A DNA stretch of 64,000 bases from JAFAGO01 sp031987605 (GTDB lineage: Bacteria > Bacteroidota > Bacteroidia > Flavobacteriales > Weeksellaceae), in the NCBI GenBank assembly GCA_031987605.1, contig DALZZF010000006.1, forward strand, positions 1 through 64,000, read 5' to 3'. Position 1 is the first letter of the stretch. Every line of letters begins with the position of its first letter. Positions 24,130 through 32,688 of the stretch are shown here, in pieces. Under the pieces are notes generated by a model. The model saw nothing but the letters and a program-made list of their open reading frames with translations. It had not been told where the DNA came from and did not search any database. The position numbers and the translations under genes were made by a program.

Positions 24130-26337
24130 TTAGAAAGTTACATTCACCGTTACTTCCTTTCCATCTCGGATTACCGTTACAGGATGTGTTTCACCGGCAT
24201 TTACTTTAGAAAGGCATTCCATATAGGTATAAACTTCTTTTACTTCACATTTTCCGATTTTGGTGAGTTTATCTCCGGCAACAATTCCGGCATTTCCGGC
24301 TGGTCGACCTTCCTGAACACCATCAATCACCATTCCGTCTTTGGAATCGGCGTAGCTTGGCATAATTCCCAGGGTTACTTTATATTTCGGAACGGCTTTG
24401 GTTTGCTGAAGTTTGGTTTTGGTGAAGGTTAAATCTTTTTCTTCTGCAATAGCATTGGCAAGATTAAATACATATTCTGTCACCAGTTTTACACCGTTGT
24501 AATTAATTTTGTCTTCATCATCACTTGGTTTATGATAATCCGTATGCGTTCCTGTGAAAAGGAAAAGTACCGGAATATCCTTCAGATAAAAAGAGGTGTG
24601 ATCGGAAGGTCCTACACCGGAACTGTCGATGGCAACATTTACCCCTGCCGGTTTCAGGCGTTCAACCATTTTTCCGAAACTTGGGGAAGTTCCTATACCG
24701 CCTACGGTAAGCACTTTGTCTTTGTTCATTCTTCCCACCATATCCAGATTAATCATGGCTTTTACATTCGGATATTTTGTTTTTACTTTTTCGGCGAAAG
24801 CTTTAGAACCCATTAAACCATCTTCTTCACCGGAGAAAAGTACAAATATATAATTGGCGTTTTCTTTGGTTTTGTTTTTGGTGAACATTCTCGCAAGATC
24901 CATTACCGCTGCTGTTCCGGATGCATTATCATCTGCACCGTTGTGAATCTGCCCTTCGGAATTGGCAAGGGTGGAGTTGTGATGTTCATTCAAGCCGAGA
25001 TGATCGTAATGTGCACCAATCACAATGGTTTGGTTTGCCTTATTATCCAGATATCCCACCACATTTTTACCTTTCATCTGTACCGAAGAATTTTCGTCAT
25101 GAGGATTGAGTTTATAACTGTATTCAAATGGCTGGATTTCTGTTTTTAATCCAATGTTTTTCAGGTCTTTGGCAATGTAATCGGCGGCCTTTGTTTCGCC
25201 TTCACTTCCGGTAAGTCTTCCTTTCAGTTCGTCTGAAGCAAGATAAGCAATGGTTTTCTGAAGGTGTTTTTCGTCTACATTTTCTGCCGGATCAAAATCT
25301 ACCCAATCTGCAATAAATACATTGGTTTCATGTGGTTTTTCGGCTTGGCGGTTGCTGGAAAATACCAACTTTTTACCATCATGAGAAAACATCGGGAAAG
25401 CATTGAATTCACTTTCGTAGGTTACCTGTTTCAGGTTGGTTCCGTCCACATCAATCGAATAAATCTGGAAATCATATCCTCTTGTGGAATGATGATTGGA
25501 AGAAAAGAGAATTTTCTTGTCGGATGGATGAAAATATGGCGACCAGTTGGCTTTACCAAGATGCGTAATCTGTTTCAGATTGGTGCCATCAATATTCATG
25601 GTATAGATTTCCATTTCGGTTGGTGCTACCAGATTTTCGGCAAGAAGGTCTTTGTATTCTTTAATTTCCTCCGGAGTTTTTGGTCTTGAAGAACGAAATA
25701 CCAGTTTTTTGGAATCATGGGAAAAGAAAGCACCGCCATCGTATCCCAACCCTGAAGTTAACTGCTTGAGGTTTTTACCGTCAATATCCATTCTCCAGAG
25801 TTCAAGATCACCGCTTCTCATTGATGTGAACACAATATATTTTCCGTCCGGAGAAACTACGGCTTCCGCGTCATATCCTGGATTATCCGTCAGTTGTTTT
25901 GTTATTTTTCCGTTAAGATCGGTTACATAAATATCGAAATCTGCATAAATGGGCCAAAGGTACTTTCCATCTTTTCTTGGCTCCGGTTTTGGCGGACATG
26001 CTTTATTTCCTTCATGTGTGGAAGCATACAAAATATGTTTTCCGTCAGGCATAAAAAATGAGCAGGTTGTTCTTCCTTCTCCGGTTGATACAAGTTTTAA
26101 ATCGGAAGTAGCATATTTATCTTTGTTAAGATTGAGAAGATAAATCTGATCGCAGTGTGCACCAATTGATGGATTGGTAACCTGCATGGTCAGCGATTTT
26201 CCGTCAGGTGAAAAATATGCTTCCGCATTGTCTCCACCAAAGGTGAGTTTGGTAATGTTTTTAAGGTTTGTTTCCTGCGCAAAAGTGGTTGCGGCAATAC
26301 TTAATAAACTGATTGAAAGCGCTTTGCTTAATGTCAT
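24130..26337 (-). CDS. M28 family zinc aminopeptidase with PD40 propeller and PDZ domain
   Basis: Secreted peptidase of 735 residues: signal peptide (MTLSKALSISLLSIAATTFAQ), then a TolB-like propeller of PD40 repeats (about 25-360; SPDGKYIVFTS, SHDSKKLVFRS, HPSDKKILFSS). The M28 catalytic domain follows (about 370-630) and then a C-terminal PDZ domain (about 640-735). The zinc site is complete: GAHYDH, NGADDNASG, SGEEDGLMGS, NLDMVGR and THTDYHKPSDD. The ATG at 26337 was chosen because it begins the signal peptide; the frame is open upstream to 26460 but that would overlap tamL. Probably digests peptides in the periplasm or at the surface. Confidence 0.9.
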   Translation of the reverse strand: MTLSKALSISLLSIAATTFAQETNLKNITKLTFGGDNAEAYFSPDGKSLTMQVTNPSIGAHCDQIYLLNLNKDKYATSDLKLVSTGEGRTTCSFFMPDGKHILYASTHEGNKACPPKPEPRKDGKYLWPIYADFDIYVTDLNGKITKQLTDNPGYDAEAVVSPDGKYIVFTSMRSGDLELWRMDIDGKNLKQLTSGLGYDGGAFFSHDSKKLVFRSSRPKTPEEIKEYKDLLAENLVAPTEMEIYTMNIDGTNLKQITHLGKANWSPYFHPSDKKILFSSNHHSTRGYDFQIYSIDVDGTNLKQVTYESEFNAFPMFSHDGKKLVFSSNRQAEKPHETNVFIADWVDFDPAENVDEKHLQKTIAYLASDELKGRLTGSEGETKAADYIAKDLKNIGLKTEIQPFEYSYKLNPHDENSSVQMKGKNVVGYLDNKANQTIVIGAHYDHLGLNEHHNSTLANSEGQIHNGADDNASGTAAVMDLARMFTKNKTKENANYIFVLFSGEEDGLMGSKAFAEKVKTKYPNVKAMINLDMVGRMNKDKVLTVGGIGTSPSFGKMVERLKPAGVNVAIDSSGVGPSDHTSFYLKDIPVLFLFTGTHTDYHKPSDDEDKINYNGVKLVTEYVFNLANAIAEEKDLTFTKTKLQQTKAVPKYKVTLGIMPSYADSKDGMVIDGVQEGRPAGNAGIVAGDKLTKIGKCEVKEVYTYMECLSKVNAGETHPVTVIRDGKEVTVNVTF

Positions 26338-26437
26338 TATTGGAAATTTTAAAGTCTCCAAAGATAGCCAAAATGGTTGGGGACAAAAAATCTTTAACCT
26401 CAAAAAAAGCCTTTTTACGAAAAAAACATGATAAATA

Positions 26438-29023
26438 TCAGAACGGATAACCGAATGCAATATTCAGCACGGGTTTCAGCGGTTGCCATTTATTAATAAC
26501 CCAGCGTTCTCCAACCGGACGGTTTGGATCGTGTACTTTATAAGCGGCATCCAGACGAAAAGTGATGTAACTGATGTTCATTCGGATTCCCAATCCTGCA
26601 CCAACCCCCATTTGTTTGATAAATCTGCTGAATTTGAACTGATCTCCATAGCCATTGTCTTTCAGGCTCCAGATATTTCCGGCATCCACAAATAGAGCAC
26701 CTTCAAATGTTTCAGTCAACGGCGCACGATATTCAATATTGGTGGTAAGTTTTACATTGTCCATAATATAGGCACGCACTTTTTCATCCAGTTGGGAATC
26801 TGCAGGTCCCAAACCGCCGAAAACACGCCAGGCACGGATATCATTGGATCCGCCATTGAAATAAGACCGGATAAAAGGCATTTGTGTGGAATTCCCATAC
26901 GGAATTCCCAAACCGATAAACTGACGAAGTACAAGGGTTTGTTTTTCGCTGTTGAATAAGCGAATGTATTTCCGCACATCAAAATCAAATTTTACAAACT
27001 GGGAATACGGAATGCCAAACATGGTTTTGGTGACTTCTCCGGTGTAAAAATCAGTTTCTTTTTTACTCATAAATCCGAGTAAATTTCCAGCAATTTCAAA
27101 TTTAGCATTGAAATAAAACGGATTTTCGTAGTCCTTATTTCCGATTTCGTTGTAGGAAAAATTATAAATAAGCGAAGTAACCAGCACATCCTGTGTCTGC
27201 CGGTCTTTATTAATGAGCGATTGCAGGAACGAACTGTACAAATCTTTATTCTGTTGGGATGCGGTCACAAAATCGGAATAAAATGAGGAATCAATTAAAA
27301 CCAGATTGGAGACATCATCGAAAGTCAATGTTCCGTTATTGAATTGAGCCTCAATATCAGGATGGGTTTCAAAATAAGCATTATGCAGATTTTTAACGAC
27401 TTCGCGTTCACCAACAAAATAATCGTAATAGCGCTCCTTATTTCGGGTTAAACTGAACTGTGTATTCAGCAGAGAAAGCCGGTGTGTAACAATATCATTC
27501 ACATTGGCGTAGTAATTCAGGCTTCCGTTGAAACCAATTCTTCCCAATCCGATATTGTCCTGAACAGATGCTCCTACAACAAGGGATGAAGTGGGAGAAT
27601 ATCTTTTCGGAATCAGTTTGTAATAACTGAACGGAAGCAGCAGTCGCGGAATATTCAGGCTTGCCTGAGCCGAAATTTCGTATGCAATCAGTCTTTTGTC
27701 GGTATTTTTCGGATTTTTTACAGAACCAAAAACGCCGGAAAGTGAGGTGGTGAAGTTTTCTGCTCCTTTGAATACATTTCTTGTGGTAAGATCAACAGAA
27801 GGGGAAATCCCAAAATTAAGAATCTCGGAATAATTAAGGTCTGTGGAAACCAGAAGGTTATATTTGTCCAGCGGTGCAAGATAATAGGATACATCCAGAA
27901 TGCTGTCGGTTCCTTTTCGGATTCTTTCTTTGTAATTGATGATGCTGAAATTGTTCATCGAGATCAGATTCCGTTTGGTAAGATCCAGATCCTTTTGTTC
28001 ATAAAGATTTCCTGTTCTTAGTGTAATCGGTCGCCACAATGTCATGGTTTTGTAATCTTCATTGCTTTTGAAAAAATTGATTCTCAAAAGTGAATCTTTT
28101 TTTGCAGTGGCTGTATCGGAAAGTTTTTTCACCACAAAAACTTTTAAGTCTCCAATGGTTGTTTTTTTATACGGCGTATCTGCAGTATCTTTATGAATTT
28201 CAAGGGTGAGCGGAACTTTTTTCCGGCTGTGTAAAGTATCGGCGGTGAAATAAATTTCTTCACCCGAAGCATTAAATTTATAAAAACCGTGTTCTCGCAT
28301 ATTTTCGGTAATGCGTTTTGTTTCTTTTTCAAGATTTTTCTGGTCGAGAATCTGCTTGTTTTTAATGACACTTTTATCCAGAGTCGAAGCATAAATTTCC
28401 TTAATCTGAGGATCGCGGATATCATAAAAATAACCGTCGATATAGGTAGGATCTTTTGGATTGATATGATAATTGGCTTGTGCTTTTTTGTTGATGGAAT
28501 CAAGTTTATGGGTGAAACTGGTTTCGGCATCCCAATATCCGCGGTACACTAAAAATTTTCGGATGGTTTCTGCACTTGCTTCCGTTTTACTCTGATCCAG
28601 AATTACCGGCGGCTGCCCGAGATTATGCAGAAAACGCTGAAATGTAAGGTTTTTGCCTACGAATTCCGGTTTATCGTATTTTCGGAAAAGCGAATCCCTG
28701 AGTTTTTGATTTCTGATTTCGCTGGGATAGGTGTTGTATTCATTAAGAATCGAATCGTATTTTGGATCGGCAGCATTGTACATCCAAAGTCGCAGCGGTA
28801 AAAAGAAAACCTGTTTTTTGTTCGGTTTCTGGTTTACATAATCCGGAATCTCATCAGCATAGGCTTTCTTACCTTCAAACTCATAATTGTTTTTGGTAAG
28901 AAGATATTGTCCCGCCGGAACTTTCCGGGTTGAACTGCAGGCATACAATACTGCAATAAAGGTTGCGAAAGATAAAAATAAATAATACTTTTGGATAGAT
29001 TTCTTACTATGCTTACCGCTCAT
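26438..29023 (-). CDS. tamL: TamL, BamA/TamA-family outer membrane lipoprotein
   Basis: Omp85-family beta-barrel assembly factor of the Bacteroidota type, 861 residues. The N-terminus is a lipoprotein signal with lipobox LYAC (Cys29). POTRA-like regions follow up to about residue 380, then a 16-strand barrel domain with the typical late motif FIRSYFNGGSNDIRAWRVFGGLGP and a terminal aromatic strand (LNIAFGYPF). TamL pairs with TamB in other Bacteroidota; no tamB is adjacent here. Its start codon lies 15 bases inside the divergent methyltransferase gene, and no later Met precedes the lipobox, so the overlap seems real. Confidence 0.85.
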   Translation of the reverse strand: MSGKHSKKSIQKYYLFLSFATFIAVLYACSSTRKVPAGQYLLTKNNYEFEGKKAYADEIPDYVNQKPNKKQVFFLPLRLWMYNAADPKYDSILNEYNTYPSEIRNQKLRDSLFRKYDKPEFVGKNLTFQRFLHNLGQPPVILDQSKTEASAETIRKFLVYRGYWDAETSFTHKLDSINKKAQANYHINPKDPTYIDGYFYDIRDPQIKEIYASTLDKSVIKNKQILDQKNLEKETKRITENMREHGFYKFNASGEEIYFTADTLHSRKKVPLTLEIHKDTADTPYKKTTIGDLKVFVVKKLSDTATAKKDSLLRINFFKSNEDYKTMTLWRPITLRTGNLYEQKDLDLTKRNLISMNNFSIINYKERIRKGTDSILDVSYYLAPLDKYNLLVSTDLNYSEILNFGISPSVDLTTRNVFKGAENFTTSLSGVFGSVKNPKNTDKRLIAYEISAQASLNIPRLLLPFSYYKLIPKRYSPTSSLVVGASVQDNIGLGRIGFNGSLNYYANVNDIVTHRLSLLNTQFSLTRNKERYYDYFVGEREVVKNLHNAYFETHPDIEAQFNNGTLTFDDVSNLVLIDSSFYSDFVTASQQNKDLYSSFLQSLINKDRQTQDVLVTSLIYNFSYNEIGNKDYENPFYFNAKFEIAGNLLGFMSKKETDFYTGEVTKTMFGIPYSQFVKFDFDVRKYIRLFNSEKQTLVLRQFIGLGIPYGNSTQMPFIRSYFNGGSNDIRAWRVFGGLGPADSQLDEKVRAYIMDNVKLTTNIEYRAPLTETFEGALFVDAGNIWSLKDNGYGDQFKFSRFIKQMGVGAGLGIRMNISYITFRLDAAYKVHDPNRPVGERWVINKWQPLKPVLNIAFGYPF
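28963..28993 (+). promoter_or_regulatory. Promoter of the TrmH-family gene inside tamL
   Basis: TTG at 28963-28965, 20 bases, then TACTTTTG at 28986-28993, a good match to the Bacteroidota -33/-7 pattern. The start codon follows 15 bases later. The whole promoter lies within the signal-peptide codons of the divergent tamL gene. Confidence 0.6.
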
Positions 29024-29737
29024 ACAATAAAAGTTTTAACGTCTCTCGACAAGAAAAAATTCAGACAAAAATACAATTTGTTTTTAGTGGAAGGTAATAA
29101 AATAATTCAAGAGTTACCTTATTCAAACTGTAAAATAAAGGAAATATTCTCTACCAATCCCGGTTTGTTGGAATTTTCTGATGTTCCGGTTTCTGAAATT
29201 TCTGATGCTGAACTGAAAAAGATCAGTTTTTTGCAGCATCCGAAAGATTCGGTTGCGGTTTGCGAACTTCAGGAGCATTCCATTTTAGAAAATATTTCAC
29301 GGCAGATTGTTCTGGATGGCATACAAGATCCGGGAAATCTGGGGACGATTATCCGTTTGGCGGACTGGTTCGGAATTCCGCAGATTATCTGCAGTGAAGA
29401 TACGGTGGATGTGTACAATCCAAAGGTAATTCAGGCAAGTATGGGATCTTTTTTACGGGTAAATGTGGTATATACTTCCCTTGAAAATTTCATGAAAAAC
29501 TCGCCCAATGAAAATATCGGAACGGATATGCAGGGAGAGAATATTTTTGAATTTCAGTTTCCCGAAAAATTCAATCTTATCTTAGGAAATGAAGGAAACG
29601 GAATGCGCCCGGAAACCGAAAATTTACTTCATTCCACCATCAGTATTCCACGTTTCGGAAACCGAAAAATTACGGAAAGCCTGAATGTTTCCATGGCTGC
29701 AGGAATAATTCTCGGGCAGATTTTTTCAAAAAAATAA
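29009..29737 (+). CDS. TrmH-family (SpoU) RNA 2'-O-methyltransferase
   Basis: 242 residues, probably a 23S rRNA or tRNA ribose methyltransferase using S-adenosylmethionine. The N-terminal substrate-binding part starts LTAHTIKVLTSLDKKKFRQKYNLFLVEGNK. The SPOUT domain shows motif 1 DPGNLGTIIRLADWFG near residue 110, motif 2 LILGNEGNGM near 195 and motif 3 ESLNVSMAAGIILGQ near 225. The ATG at 29009 is used because the family begins here; it overlaps the divergent tamL start by 15 bases. Confidence 0.9.
   Translation: MLTAHTIKVLTSLDKKKFRQKYNLFLVEGNKIIQELPYSNCKIKEIFSTNPGLLEFSDVPVSEISDAELKKISFLQHPKDSVAVCELQEHSILENISRQIVLDGIQDPGNLGTIIRLADWFGIPQIICSEDTVDVYNPKVIQASMGSFLRVNVVYTSLENFMKNSPNENIGTDMQGENIFEFQFPEKFNLILGNEGNGMRPETENLLHSTISIPRFGNRKITESLNVSMAAGIILGQIFSKK
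29066..29073 (-). promoter_or_regulatory. -7 box of tamL inside the TrmH-family gene
   Basis: TATTTTTG on the minus strand, 43 bases upstream of the tamL start, matches TAnnTTTG. It lies within the coding part of the divergent methyltransferase gene. The -33 region is poor. Confidence 0.4.
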
Positions 29738-29764
29738 CCGCATAAAAAAGCGGTTTTGTTTTCT
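29736..29764 (+). terminator. Terminator of the TrmH-family gene
   Basis: Stem AACCGC (29736-29741) with GCGGTT (29750-29755), eight-base A-rich loop, then TTGTTTTCTT. It begins within the stop codon of the gene. Confidence 0.7.
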
Positions 29765-30258
29765 TAAATCAGTTTTTCAAGACTCGATGTTGCTTTGTTT
29801 TTCTGGTATTGCTCCAGTTTTTCGCGAATAAATTTCAGTGCGATTGGTGCTACATAAATCAGTGCCAGTCCAAGTGCTTTTTTCTTCCAGTTTGTTGAGG
29901 TCATATTTTTTTTTGCTACGTTTCCTGCGTATGTTACCAATCCTATTTTCAAGGCATTTTCAATCATGCTGGTTCCCGCTCCGGAACCTGCAAACTGAAT
30001 TACCGAATTTTTGGTTACATTATCTTTTACCGAAGTGGTGATGTACCGAACAATATTATTGGTGTTCAAAGCCAGTTTTTCCGAGCCGTCGTCTTCCTTT
30101 TTTTCGATAAGGTACGGATCTGTAAAACCATTGGTTATTGCGCTCAGACTTTCCTTCTTGTTTTTGAAGGTAATGAGGTCTTCCAAATCTTTAACTTCCG
30201 ATTTTAAAAGATTTTTTTTGGTTCTGAGTTCTTTCAGGTTGCTATATTTTACAGGCAT
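29764..30258 (-). CDS. Hypothetical flavobacterial protein, envelope-stress-like cluster
   Basis: 164 residues, not recognised. The N-terminal third is charged and coiled-coil-like (LKELRTKKNLLKSEVKDLEDLITFKNKKESL). The C-terminal half has two amphipathic or hydrophobic stretches (GTSMIENALKIGLVTYAGNVA and KKALGLALIYVAPIALKFI), consistent with membrane association. It follows the holin-like gene with a two-base gap, so the two are co-expressed. No enzymatic motif is visible. Confidence 0.65.
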   Translation of the reverse strand: MPVKYSNLKELRTKKNLLKSEVKDLEDLITFKNKKESLSAITNGFTDPYLIEKKEDDGSEKLALNTNNIVRYITTSVKDNVTKNSVIQFAGSGAGTSMIENALKIGLVTYAGNVAKKNMTSTNWKKKALGLALIYVAPIALKFIREKLEQYQKNKATSSLEKLI

Positions 30259-30260
30259 AA

Positions 30261-30569
30261 TTATTCGTTTAAAAATTCTATAATTTTATTGGCAACGCTT
30301 CTCATAATGGTTTTGCGCATCAGCAGAATCAAAATAAAAATCAGTAGATAGAAGGCGGACACAATCAGCACACCATAACCGTAATTTCCCAGATAATGCC
30401 CGATAAGCAAACCAACGCCAATATTCAGCATCAATACAAAAAAGGAAACTGCGGCAAAACTAAGGATAATGAATACCACAAATCCGGAACCGACAGAAGA
30501 TTTTTCCGAGGCTTCCAATTTCAGGAGTTCGACTCTTTTGGAGATGTATTCTTTCAGGATGTCAACCAT
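30261..30569 (-). CDS. Phage-holin-family (holin superfamily III-like) membrane protein
   Basis: 102 residues with an N-terminal amphipathic helix (ILKEYISKRVELLKLEASEKSS) followed by two membrane helices (about 27-52 and 57-85). This is the build of the small chromosomal proteins matched by putative phage-holin models. They are widespread in bacteria next to ytxH-like genes and are not prophage remnants. Function unknown; probably envelope stress. Co-transcribed with the downstream hypothetical gene. Confidence 0.75.
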   Translation of the reverse strand: MVDILKEYISKRVELLKLEASEKSSVGSGFVVFIILSFAAVSFFVLMLNIGVGLLIGHYLGNYGYGVLIVSAFYLLIFILILLMRKTIMRSVANKIIEFLNE

Positions 30570-30601
30570 AATCTTTTGTTCGAATTCGAAATTACAAAAA
30601 A

Positions 30602-30624
30602 AAGGAACTTAAAGCAAGTTCCTT
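30602..30624 (-). terminator. Terminator after the YtxH gene
   Basis: Stem AAGGAACTT (30602-30610) with AAGTTCCTT (30616-30624), five-base loop. On the minus strand it is followed by a run of at least seven T. It separates ytxH from the holin-like gene, although the three genes stand in a row. Confidence 0.75.
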
Positions 30625-30651
30625 TTCGGCTTTTTGCGGCACTTTGTTTTT

Positions 30652-31029
30652 TTATTTCAGTGCATCAAGCTCAGATTCCACATCTTTTACTACTTCTGTT
30701 GTTTTGGAAATCGCCTGATCTTTGTATTTTTCATATCCTTCTTTCACGGAAGAAGCCACTCTTCCAGCAGTTTCTTTCACCTGTCCGGAAATATTTTCGT
30801 ATTGATTTTTTACCTTTTCGGAAACATCATGATACTGATTTTTTGCTTTTTCAGAGGCTTTTTCGTACTGATCTTTTGCCTGATCTTTAAAGTCTTCTGC
30901 TTTTTTCTTGATTTTTTTTCTGGTTTCCTTTCCTTCTTCAGGAGCATAAAGCATTCCTAAAACAACTCCGGCTGCAGCACCTGCAAGAAGTCCTGCCAAA
31001 ACTCCGGCGGTATTATTTTTTCTTGACAT
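30652..31029 (-). CDS. YtxH-domain protein
   Basis: 125 residues. One N-terminal glycine/alanine-rich membrane helix (AGVLAGLLAGAAAGVVLGMLYAP) is followed by EEGKETRKKIKKKAEDFK, the YtxH signature. A long amphipathic tail of apolipoprotein-like 11-residue repeats follows (VKNQYENISGQVKETAGRV). The family is linked to general stress, with unknown biochemical role. Lies downstream of cmk on the same strand. Confidence 0.82.
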   Translation of the reverse strand: MSRKNNTAGVLAGLLAGAAAGVVLGMLYAPEEGKETRKKIKKKAEDFKDQAKDQYEKASEKAKNQYHDVSEKVKNQYENISGQVKETAGRVASSVKEGYEKYKDQAISKTTEVVKDVESELDALK

Positions 31030-31102
31030 TTTATTTGGTTTTTAAGGTTTAAAATTCTGTGTACTAAAGTTACAATTAATATACCAAAGAGTGAACTGAA
31101 TT

Positions 31103-31789
31103 TTATAAAAAATTGTTAATATCTTCTATTTTTGAAAGAATCAGCGCAATGGTTTGCTCTTTATTCAGATGCGTATTGTCGATCAGAATTGCATCGTCTG
31201 CTTTTCTTAAAGGGGAAACCGCTCTTTGGCTGTCGATTTCGTCGCGGGTGGAAAGATTTTGTTTTACCTCTTCAAAATCCGGGTTTTCTCCCATTTGTAA
31301 AAGTTCCTGGTATCTTCTTCTTGCGCGTTCATCTATGCTTGCAGTAAGGAAAAATTTATAGTCGGCATCGGGAAGAATTACCGTTCCGATGTCGCGCCCA
31401 TCCATAATAATTCCGCCTTTTTCGGCTATTTTCCTTTGGATCTGAAGCAAGAAGTCGCGGATTTCTTTTTGTTTGGCAATATTGCTTACCTGATCGGAAA
31501 CAGGCTGAAGGCGTATTTCCTGATTGATGTTCTGATGGTTGAGATACAGAATCATTTCTCCGTTTTCATTTCGAAACTCAAGATTCAGATTTTTAAGTTC
31601 AGAAAACAGTTTTGAAAAATTGATGCTTCCGTCCTGATTTTTGCAATGCTGAAGTGCATAAAAGGTAATTCCACGGTACAAAGCGCCCGTATCCAGATGT
31701 ACCAGTCCCAGTTTTTTCGCAATAATTTTAGAAATGGAACTTTTTCCGGTAGATGAATAGCCGTCAATGGCAATAACCAATTTTCCCAT
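31103..31789 (-). CDS. cmk: Cytidylate kinase
   Basis: Phosphorylates CMP and dCMP with ATP. 228 residues, the usual length, with the P-loop AIDGYSSTGKSSISKIIAKKLG at the start, LDTGALYRGIT, the CMP-binding GRDIGTVILPDADYKFFLTAS near residue 132, and the lid RDEIDSQRAVSPLRKADDAI near 187. Followed by ytxH. The region upstream is the repeat-rich gap at 31790-32688. Confidence 0.96.
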   Translation of the reverse strand: MGKLVIAIDGYSSTGKSSISKIIAKKLGLVHLDTGALYRGITFYALQHCKNQDGSINFSKLFSELKNLNLEFRNENGEMILYLNHQNINQEIRLQPVSDQVSNIAKQKEIRDFLLQIQRKIAEKGGIIMDGRDIGTVILPDADYKFFLTASIDERARRRYQELLQMGENPDFEEVKQNLSTRDEIDSQRAVSPLRKADDAILIDNTHLNKEQTIALILSKIEDINNFL

Positions 31790-31870
31790 ATTGCAAAAAT
31801 GCAGATTTTTTATTTAGAAATAAAAACTTAAAATAGATTTTGAAATGAATTCCTGAGATTTTAAAAAATT

Positions 31871-32000
31871 ATAGGGGTCACATTATAATTTCATATCTTA
31901 AAGAATATGAAAAATACTTTAAACACAAGGTTTGTCATTTCGCAGAAATCTAAATTCTCGTTATAAAGATTTTTCCAACATGATAAAAATGGCGAATGTT
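31871..32000 (+). repeat. Dispersed repeat copy 1 (TTTGTCATTTCG family)
   Basis: The segment from GGGGTCACATTATAAT through TTTGTCATTTCGCAGAAATC to the ATGGCG stretch is similar over about 130 bases to the sequence at 39431-39561, and over a shorter part to 60268-60335. All three copies are intergenic. Confidence 0.7.
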
Positions 32001-32541
32001 ATGTTAACCTCAATTCGGGATAAGCTTTTTGAAACGCAAAGTCAAACAAAAAAAATAATGATTTGATTCTTAATATTTTAAGGCATACAAAGCCGTAAAA
32101 CTTATTGAAATAATACAAGTTTTGTATTTCTTTTCATTATTGTCCGATAAAAAAAATAAACAAATCGAAAAACGCAATATTAATAGGATAAATAAACAGG
32201 TCGCTCCTCTGGAGCTTTGTTTTCACGGGCTAATTTTTTTTTCTATTAACAGTAAATCCCAATGGGATTAATACAGAGCTCCATTGGAGCAAACTATTAA
32301 TAGGAATAGTCATTCCCATAATTAGAGCTCCAAAGGGAGCGACCTGTTCATTGTATTTCTAATTTTTATCGGACAACGATGATTTCTTTTATAAGCGAAG
32401 TGGCTTTTGTATCTCTTAAAAACATTTTAAAAATGAAAAAAGTCTTTGTCTTTCATTGTGATAAAATTATTAATTGATTAAAAATCAATGCAATATCGTG
32501 TTTTCTTATCCCGAACTCAGGTTATTTAATTATCCGCCATT
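31988..32541. mobile_element. Outer inverted-repeat element, probably decayed
   Basis: 37-base arms at 31988-32024 and 32505-32541 are inverted copies with about ten differences; the shared parts include AATGGCG and TTCGGGATAAG. The 554-base interval looks like an insertion element that lost or never had a transposase, and the smaller element at 32140-32376 sits inside it. No target duplication was identified. Confidence 0.55.
32140..32376. mobile_element. 237-base MITE-like element with REP hairpins
   Basis: Perfect 14-base terminal inverted repeats TTGTCCGATAAAAA (32140-32153) and its complement (32363-32376). Inner inverted arms AACAGGTCGCTCC (32195-32207) and GGAGCGACCTGTT (32336-32348) follow. 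Between them lie short hairpins of one style: GCTCCTCTGGAGC (32203-32215), AATCCCAATGGGATT (32255-32269) and GCTCCATTGGAGC (32278-32290). There is no coding capacity. Confidence 0.7.
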
Positions 32542-32688
32542 CATAATAATTGAAATTAGATTTGTTTTCCTTTGGTAAGTGAAATCGAAGATTCGACGTA
32601 GTCAAATGCCTTTGCGAGCCTAAAAGCATACAGAAAAACAAAATTTTTTTTAAGAAAGCATCATGATTAAAAGCTGATAATCTTAATA

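Larger units (their letters stand above)
31790..32688. repeat. Repeat-rich gene-free region between cmk and porQ
   Basis: About 900 bases without an open frame worth calling. From left to right it holds a copy of a dispersed TTTGTCATTTCG repeat (from about 31871), outer inverted arms at 31988-32024 and 32505-32541, and between them a 237-base element with 14-base terminal inverted repeats (32140-32376). It looks like nested, decayed non-autonomous elements. The left end may also hold the cmk promoter. Confidence 0.75.

Noticed and set aside
30261..30569. Holin-like gene as sign of a prophage
   Set aside because: This family is chromosomal and common beside ytxH; there is no lysis cassette or integrase.
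30396..30890. Plus-strand reading frame of 164 codons across the holin-like and ytxH genes
   Set aside because: It lies opposite two supported genes and spans their terminator; composition is that of an antisense shadow.
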